Assembly: GCF_910594005.1 (NCBI RefSeq)
Contig: NW_025316737.1
Location: 248,001-312,000 of the forward strand
Reading direction: 5' to 3'
Source of the DNA: Cervus elaphus
Taxonomy: Eukaryota > Chordata > Mammalia > Artiodactyla > Cervidae
DNA length: 64,000 nt
Below are positions 57,918 through 64,000 of this stretch, piece after piece. The notes beneath the pieces are model-generated. The model was not told where the DNA came from. It saw only the letters and a program-made list of their open reading frames with translations, and did not search any database. Within the stretch, counting starts at the first letter, position 1; every line of letters begins with the position of its first letter. The translations under genes and the position numbers were made by a program.

Positions 57918-58713
57918 TTGGTCCACGGAGCTCTTTCGTGTTGCTACAGTGACCTCAGGATCCCTCTAGCCTTGAAACAGTGTTCTTGGGGTTTCTCTGG
58001 AGTGCCATCAAGGAAATCAAGGCTCCTTTCATGTGTGATGTGCAACACGGAATTACTCTGCACGCAGTGCAGGGGAATCGGGCCTCATCTCGCGGCTAGG
58101 GGGAAGTCTCATGGTTTTTCTCGAATTGCGGCGGGAACCTGGGGTATATTCTCGAGTTACGACGGGGATGGCCCTTCCACCCACGTGTTTCTTCAGCGAC
58201 GTCAGGACTCCTGCCTAGTTGCGAGGGACAACTCTGGATTCTCCTCGAGGCTTGGCAGGGCAATTGGGACGCCTCTCCAGCTGAGGCGGAAGACCAAGTG
58301 TCCCTTTCCAAGTGCCACAGGAATCCTGGGACTCCTATCAAGTTTCACGAGGAGTCAGGCATCGTCTCCTTTGGAGGCACTGATCTCCGCATACCTCTGG
58401 AATTTTCAAAGGATTTGAAGCCTCCTGTCGCGATGAGGTCGGGAACTAAGTCTTTCTCTGTGGTCTCCACAGGGGATTCCGACACCCTTTCGTCTTGGGA
58501 GATGCAAGACGACCCTGCATTCCAGTCACTGCAGGGATATCCGGCCTTATTTCGAGTCAGGGCATCGCGGTGTCCATTCCACTTGAGGCCGCAAATTCAG
58601 GGTCCCTCTCACATACCTAGAGCTGAGAGAAGCCTCCTCTTGAGGTGCTTGTGGTAAGGTGGTATTCCTCTGGAGTCGAAGCCTGGGACTAACCTCTCAT
58701 CTCGAGTTGATTT
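57918..58713 (+). repeat. Satellite monomer 73, chimera B then A
   Basis: Relative of the monomer at 52347 (GGAATTACTC, CGAATTGCGG, GCGGAAGACC, GGATTTGAAGCC). Private GCGGCTAGGG, GAGGTCGGG, GATTCCGAC and GCAAATTCAGG. Confidence 0.94.
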
Positions 58714-59509
58714 TTGGTCCACGGAGCTTTTTCGTGTTGCTACAGTGACCTCAGGATCCCTCTAGCCTTGAAACAGTGTTCTTGGGGTTTCTCTGGAGTG
58801 ACATGAAGGAAATCAAGGCTCCTTTCATGTGTGATGTGCAAGACGGAATTGCTCTGCATGCAGTGCAGGGGAATCGGGCCTCATCTCGCGTCGAGGGGGA
58901 AGTCTCATGGTTTTTCCCGAGTTGCGGCGGGAACCTGGGGTATATTCTCGAGTTACGACGGGGATGGCCTGTCCACATACGTGTTTCTTCAGCGACGTCA
59001 GGACTCCTGCCTAGTTGCGAGGGACAACTCTCGATTCTCCTCGAGGCTTGGCAGGGCAATTGGGACGCCTCTCCAGCTGAGGCGGGAGACCAAGTGTCCC
59101 TTTCCAAGTGCCACAGGAATCCTGGGACTCCTATCAAGTTTCACGAGGAGTCAGGCATCGTCTCCTTTGGAGGCACTGATCTCCGCGTACCTCTGGAGTT
59201 TTCAAAGGATGTGAGGCTATCGGTCGCGATGAGGTCGGGAACTAAGTCTTTCTCTGTGCTTTCCACAGGGGATTCAGACATCCTTTCGTCCTGGGAGATG
59301 CAAGACGAGCCTGCATTGAAGTCACTGCAGGGATATCCAGCCTTATTTCGAGTCAGGGCATCGCGGTGTCCATTCCACTTGAGGCCGCAAACTCAGGGTC
59401 CCTCTCACATACCTAGAGCTGAGAGAAGCCTCCTCTTGAGGTGCTTGTGGTAAGGTGGTATTCCTCTGGAGTCGAATCCAGGGACTAACCTCTCTTTTCG
59501 AGTTGATTT
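58714..59509 (+). repeat. Satellite monomer 74, class B
   Basis: B markers, with GAGCTTTTTCG, GTGACATGAAGG, CGCGTCGAGG, TTTTTCCCGAG, GGCCTGTCC, CACATACGTG, CAACTCTCG and GAGGTCGGG. Strongly diverged. Confidence 0.94.
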
Positions 59510-60305
59510 TTGGTCCACAGAGTTCTTTCGTGTTGCTACAGTGACCTCAGGATCCCTCTAGCCTTGAAACAGTGTTCTTGGGTTTTCTCTGGAGTGCCAT
59601 CAAGGAAATCAAGGCTCCTTTCATGTGTGATGTGCAAGACGGAATTGCTCTGCACGCAGTGCAGGGGAATCGGGCCTCATCTCGCGGCGAGGGGGAAGTC
59701 TCATGGTTTTTCTCGAGTTGCGGCGGGAACCTGGGGTATATTCTCGAGTTACGACGGGGATGGCCCTTCCACCCACGTGTTTGTTCAGCCACGTCAGGAC
59801 TCCTGCCTAGTTGCGAGGGACAACTCGGGATTCTCCTCGAGGCTTGGCAGGGCAATTGGAACGCCTCTCCAGCTGAGGCGGGAGACCAAGGGTCCCTTTC
59901 CCCGTGCCACAAGAATCCTGGGACTCCTATCAAGTTTCACGAGGAGTCAGGCATCGTCTCCTTTGGAGGCACTGATCTCCGCGTACCTCTGGAGTTTTCA
60001 AAGAATTTGAGGCCTCCTGTCGCGATGAGGTGGGGAACTAGGTCTTTCTCTGTGGTCTCCACAGGGGATTCAGACACCCTTTCGTCTTGGGAGATGCAAG
60101 ACGAGCCTGCATTCCAGTCACTGCAGGGATATCCGGCCTTATTTCGAGTCAGGGCATCGCGGTGTCCATTCCACTTGAGGCCGCAAACTCAGGGTCCCTC
60201 TCACATACCTAGAGCTGAGAGAAGCCTCCTCTTGAGGTGCTTGTGGTAAGGTGGTATTCCTCTGGAGTCGAAGCCAGGGACTAACCTCTCATCTCGAGTT
60301 GATTT
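59510..60305 (+). repeat. Satellite monomer 75, chimera C then A tail
   Basis: C-type with GGGTTTTCTC, CGCGGCGAG and TTTCCCCGTG. It switches at about 60003 (AAAGAATTTGAGGCC) to A with CACCCTTTCG and TTCCAGTC. Confidence 0.93.
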
Positions 60306-61101
60306 TTGGTCCACGGAGCTCTTTCGTGTTGCTACAGTGACCTCAGGATCCCTCTAGCCTTGAAACAGTGTTCTTGGGGTTTCTCTGGAGTGCCATGAAG
60401 GTAATCAAGGCTCCTTTCATGTGTGATGTGCAACACAGAATTGCTCTGCACGCAGTGCAGGGGAATCGGGCCTCATCTCGCGGCGAGGGGGAAGTCTCAT
60501 TGTTTTTCTCGAGTTGCGGCGGGAACCTGGGGTATATTCTCGAGTTACGACGGGGATGGCCCTTCCACACACGTGTTTGTTCAGCCAAGTCAGGACTCTT
60601 GCCTAGTTGCGAGACACAACTCGGGATTCTCCTCGAGGCTTGGCAAGGCAATTGGGACGCCTCTCCAGCTGAGGCGGGAGACCAAGGGTTCCTTTCCACG
60701 TGCCACAGGAATCCTGGGACTCCTATCAAGTTTCACGAGGAGTCAGGCATCGTCTCCTTTGGAGGTACTGATCTCCGCGTACCTCTGGAGTTTTCAAAGG
60801 ATGTGAGGCCTCCGGTCGCGATGAGGTGGGGAACTAGGTCTTTCTCTGTGGTCTCCACAGGGGATTCAGACATCCTTTCATCTTGGCAGATGCAAGACCA
60901 GCCTGCGTTCAAGTCACTGCAGGGATATCCAGCCTTATTTCGCGTCAGGGCATCGCGGTGTCCATTCCACTTGAGGCCGCAAACTCAGGGTCCCTCTCAC
61001 ATACCTAGAGCTGAGAGAAGCCTCCTCTTGAGGTGCTTGTGGTAAGGTGGTATTCCTCTGGAGTCGAAGCCAGGGACTAACCTCTGATCTCGAGTTGATT
61101 T
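60306..61101 (+). repeat. Satellite monomer 76, class D
   Basis: D markers, with GAAGGTAATC, TCTCATTGTTTTTC, CAGCCAAGTC, GGGTTCC, GGAGGTACTG, TTGGCAGATG and GACCAGCCTGCG. Confidence 0.95.
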
Positions 61102-61897
61102 TTGGCCCACGGAGCTCTTTCGTGTTGCTACAGTGACCTCAGGATCCCTCTAGCCTTGAAACAGTGTTCTTGGGGTTTCTCTGGAGTGCCATCAAGGAAA
61201 TCAAGGCTCCTTTCATGTGTGATGTGCAACACGGAATTGCTCTGCACGCAGTGCAGGGGAATCGGGCCTCATCTCACGGTGAGGGGGAAGTCTCATGGTT
61301 TTTCTCGAGTTGCGGCGGGAACCTGGGGTATATTCTCGAGTTACAACGGGGATGGCCCTTCCACCCACGTGTTTCTTCAGCGACGTCAGGACTCCTGCCT
61401 AGTTGCGAGGGACAACTCTGGATTCTCCTCGAGGCTTGGCAGGGCAATTGGGACGCCTCTCCAGCTGAGGCGGGAGACCAAGTGTCCCTTTCCAAGTGCC
61501 ACAGGAATCCTGGGACTCCTATCAAGTTTCACGAGGAGTCAGGCATCGTCTCCTTTGGAGGCACTGATCTCCGCGTACCTCTGGAGTTTTCAAAGGATGT
61601 GAGGCTATCGGTCGCGATGATGTGGGGAACTAAGTCTTTCTCTGTGCTTTCCACAGGGGATTCAGACATCCTTTCGTCCTGGGAGATGCAAGACGAGCCT
61701 GCATTGAAGTCACTGCAGGGATATCCGGCCTTATTTCGAGTCAGGGCATCGCGGTGTCCATTCCACTTGAGGCCGCAAACTCAGGGTCCCTCTCACATAC
61801 CTAGAGCTGAGAGAAGCCTCCTCTTGAGGTGCTTGTGGTAAGGTGGTATTCCTCTGGAGACGAATCCAGGGACTAACCTCTCTTTTCGAGTTGATTT
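61102..61897 (+). repeat. Satellite monomer 77, class B
   Basis: B markers, with CTCACGGTGAGG, GTTACAACGG and GATGATGTGG. The first two are CpG-to-TpG/CpA type changes shared with the monomer at 63490. Confidence 0.95.
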
Positions 61898-62693
61898 TTG
61901 GTCCACAGAGTTCTTTCGTGTTGCTACAGTGACCTCAGGATCCCTCTAGCCTTGAAACAGTGTTCTTGGGGTTTCTCTGGAGTGCCATCAAGGAAATCAA
62001 GGCTCCTTTCATGTGTGATGTGCAAGACGGAATTGCTCTGCACGCAGTACAGGGGAATCGGGCCTCATCTCGCATCGAGGGGGAAGTCTCATGGTTTTTC
62101 TCGAGTTGCGGCGGGAACCTGGGGTATATTCTCGAGTTACGACGGGGATGGCCCTTCCACCCACGTGTTTCTTCAGCGACGTCAGGACTCCTGCCTAGTT
62201 GCGAGGGACAACTCTGGATTCTCCTCGAGGCATGGCAGGGCAATTGGAACGCCTCTCCAGCTGAGGCGGGAGACCAAGGGTCCCTTTCCACGTGCCACAA
62301 GAATCCTGGGACTCCTATCAAGTTTCACGAGGAGTCAGGCATCGTCTCCTTTGGAGGCACTGATCTCCGCGTACCTCTGGAGTTTTCAAAGGATGTGAGG
62401 CCTGCGGTCGCGATGAGGTGGGGAACTAGGTGTTTCTCTGTGGTCTCCACAGGGGATTCAGACATCCTTTCTTCTTGGGAGATGCAAGACGAGCCTGCAT
62501 TCAAGTCACTGCAGGGATATCCGGCCTTATTTCGAGTCAGGGCGTCGCGGTGTCCATTCCACTTGAGGCCGCAAACTCAGGGTCCCTCTCACATACCTAG
62601 AGCTGAGAGAAGCCTCCTCTTGAGGTGCTTGTGGTAAGGTGGTATTCCTCAGGAGTCGAAGCCAGGGACTAACCTCTCATCTCGTGTTGATTC
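61898..62693 (+). repeat. Satellite monomer 78, class C with B patch
   Basis: C head (CAAGACGG, GTACAGG, GCATCGAG), B patch TTTCTTCAGCGACG to CAACTCTGG (62168-62218), then C again with GAGGCATGGC and GGCGTCGCGG. Confidence 0.93.
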
Positions 62694-63489
62694 TTGGTCC
62701 ACGCAGCTCTTTCGTGTTGCTACAGTGACCTCAGGATCCCTCTAGCCTTGAAACAGCGTTCTTGGGGTTTCTCTGGAGTGCCATCAAGGAAATCAAGGCT
62801 CCTTTCATGTGTGATGTGCAACACGGAATTGCTCTGCACGCAGTGCAGGGGAATCGGGCCTCATTTCGCGCCGAGGGGGAAGTCTCATGGTTTTTCTCGA
62901 GTTGCGGCGGGAACCTGGGGTATATTCTCGAGTTACGACGGGGATGGCCCTTCCACCCACGTGTTTCTTCAGCGACGTCAGGACTCCTGCCTACTTGCGA
63001 GGGACAACTCGGGATTCTCCTCGAGGCTTTGCAGGGCAATTGGGACGCCTCTCCAGCTGAGACAGGAGACCAAGGGTCCCTTTCCACGTGCCACAGGAAT
63101 CCTGGGTCTCCTATCAAGTTTCACGAGGAGTCAGGCTTCGTCTCCTTTGGAGGCACTGGTCTCCGCATACCTCTGGAATTTTCAAAGGATTTGAGGCCTC
63201 CTGTCGCGATGAGGTGGGGAACTAGGTCTTTCTCTGTGGTCTCCACAGGGGATTCAGACACCCTTTCGTCTTGGGAGATGCAAGACGAGCCTGCATTCCA
63301 GTCACTGAAGGGATATCCGGCCTTATTTCGAGTCAGGTCATCGCGGTGTCCATTCCACCTGAGGCCGCAAACTCAGGGTCCCTCTCACATACCTAGAGCT
63401 GAGAGAAGCCTCCTCTTGAGGTGCTTGTGGTAAGGTGGTATTCCTCTGGAGTCGAAGCCAGGGACTAACCTCTCATCTCGAGTTGATTT
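62694..63489 (+). repeat. Satellite monomer 79, B patch then class A
   Basis: A-type linker, B patch TTTCTTCAGCGACG (62965), then A from CCTACTTGCG (62990). Private CACGCAGC, CAGCGTTC, TTTCGCGCC, GAGACAGG, GGCTTCGTC, CACTGGTC, CACTGAAGG and CCACCTGAGG. Confidence 0.93.
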
Positions 63490-64000
63490 TTGGCCCACGG
63501 AGCTCTTTCGTGTTGCTACAGTGACCTCAGGATCCCTCTAGCCTTGAAACAGTGTTCTTGGGGTTTCTCTGGAGTGCCATCAAGGAAATCAAGGCTCCTT
63601 TCATGTGTGATGTGCAACACGGAATTGCTCTGCACGCAGTGCAGGGGAATCGGGCCTCATCTCACGGTGAGGGGGAAGTCTCATGGTTTTTCTCGAGTTG
63701 CGGCGGGAACCTGGGGTATATTCTCGAGTTACAACGGGGATGGCCCTTCCACCCACGTGTTTCTTCAGCGACGTCAGGACTCCTGCCTAGTTGCGAGGGA
63801 CAACTCTGGATTCTCCTCGAGGCTTGGCAGGGCAATTGGGACGCCTCTCCAGCTGAGGCGGGAGACCAAGTGTCCCTTTCCAAGCGCCACAGGAATCCTG
63901 GGACTCCTATCAAGTTTCACGAGGAGTCAGGCATCGTCTCCTTTGGAGGCACTGATCTCCGCGTACCTCTGGAGTTTTCAAAGGATGTGAGGCTATCGGT
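63490..64000 (+). repeat. Satellite monomer 80 (partial), class B
   Basis: Truncated by the window edge. Shares CTCACGGTGAGG and GTTACAACGG with the monomer at 61102; CCAAGCGCC is private. Confidence 0.94.

Larger units (their letters stand above)
1..64000 (+). repeat. Continuous head-to-tail satellite array, ~796-bp monomer, probable ruminant satellite I
   Basis: The same ~796-bp unit recurs without a break or inversion over the whole window (79 full, 2 partial copies). Four classes are told apart by linked variants. A: GTTCAGCCATGTC, CTTTGCAGGG, GAGACGGGAG, GGGTCTCC, CGCATACC, GGATTTGAGG, TTCCAGTC. B: TTTCTTCAGCGACGTC, CAACTCTGG, CTTTCCAAGTGCC, GGCTATCGG, AACTAAGTC, GTGCTTTCC, CATTGAAG. 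C: GACGAATCC with CTTTTCGAG in the leading linker, CAAGACGG, GTACAGG, CGCATCGAG, CAATTGGAACGCC, CACAAGAATCC. D: CTCTTGCC, GAGACACAAC, TTGGCAAGGC. Known family: ruminant satellite I (bovine 1.715 and caprine/cervid relatives) has 31-bp subrepeats and monomers of ~0.8 to 1.4 kb at centromeric heterochromatin. Assignment to it rests on monomer size, 31-bp structure and recognised motifs, not on a database search. No stretch outside the repeat exists, so there is no gene-bearing DNA to report. Confidence 0.96.

Noticed and set aside
1..64000. CRISPR array or bacterial tandem repeat locus
   Set aside because: The repeats are ~796 bp with no short repeat/unique spacer alternation. CpG-rich 31-bp substructure and length fit a eukaryotic satellite.
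1..64000. Tandem gene or rDNA-like cluster
   Set aside because: There is no splice, rRNA or tRNA signature, and monomers have no conserved coding frame or promoter-gene layout.
1..64000. Canonical CENP-B box
   Set aside because: I found no match to nTTCGnnnnAnnCGGGn with correct spacing on either strand in the monomer types I checked; only the offset relative at TCGAGTTACGACGGG.
1..64000. Assembly artefact as the explanation of near-identical blocks
   Set aside because: Copies carry private single-base changes and shared indels at consistent offsets, which fits real duplications. Collapse or false duplication cannot be ruled out for the most similar pair (1680-8049) without reads.

Overview
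The whole window is one uninterrupted satellite DNA array. A monomer of about 796 bp repeats head to tail, always in the same orientation, from base 1 to base 64000: 79 complete monomers plus a partial one at each end. Of the complete monomers 67 are exactly 796 bp, two are 797 bp and ten are 795 bp. I see no genes, tRNA or rRNA genes, transposon or SINE/LINE insertions, microsatellites, CRISPR arrays or inversions.

Each monomer decomposes into about 31-bp subrepeats: 25 x 31 bp plus one 21-bp remnant gives exactly 796. The ~0.8 kb monomer, the 31-bp substructure and CpG-rich motifs such as TCGAGTTGCGGCGGGAACC match what I know of the ruminant satellite I family (bovine 1.715, sheep/goat and cervid satellite I), which is pericentromeric to centromeric. 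The likely source is a ruminant chromosome. A cervid or another species with a 0.8-kb satellite I is plausible, but the species cannot be settled here.

The monomers fall into four recurring sequence classes, called A, B, C and D here, plus chimeras of them. The commonest neighbour order is A-(D)-B-C, which suggests a degenerate tetrameric higher-order repeat of about 3.18 kb from which D is often missing. Several blocks of 2 to 6 monomers are nearly identical to other blocks in the window: 1-4400 with 13535-17930; 1680-4864 with 4865-8049; about 16925-18515 with 18516-20106; 20514-23950 with 26085-29520; 30860-33200 with 34839-37180; 37700-40670 with 44070-47040; 40670-44070 with 51016-54415. 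The array has therefore been reshaped recently by unequal exchange and conversion over 1.6-5 kb tracts.

No gene products act together here. Long open frames exist on both strands because the monomer is poor in stop codons, but they overlap in three frames, start mostly at TTG or GTG, and shift frame every 796 bp, so I treat none as a gene. Monomer coordinates use an arbitrary phase: each begins at the TTGGTCCAC-like anchor.
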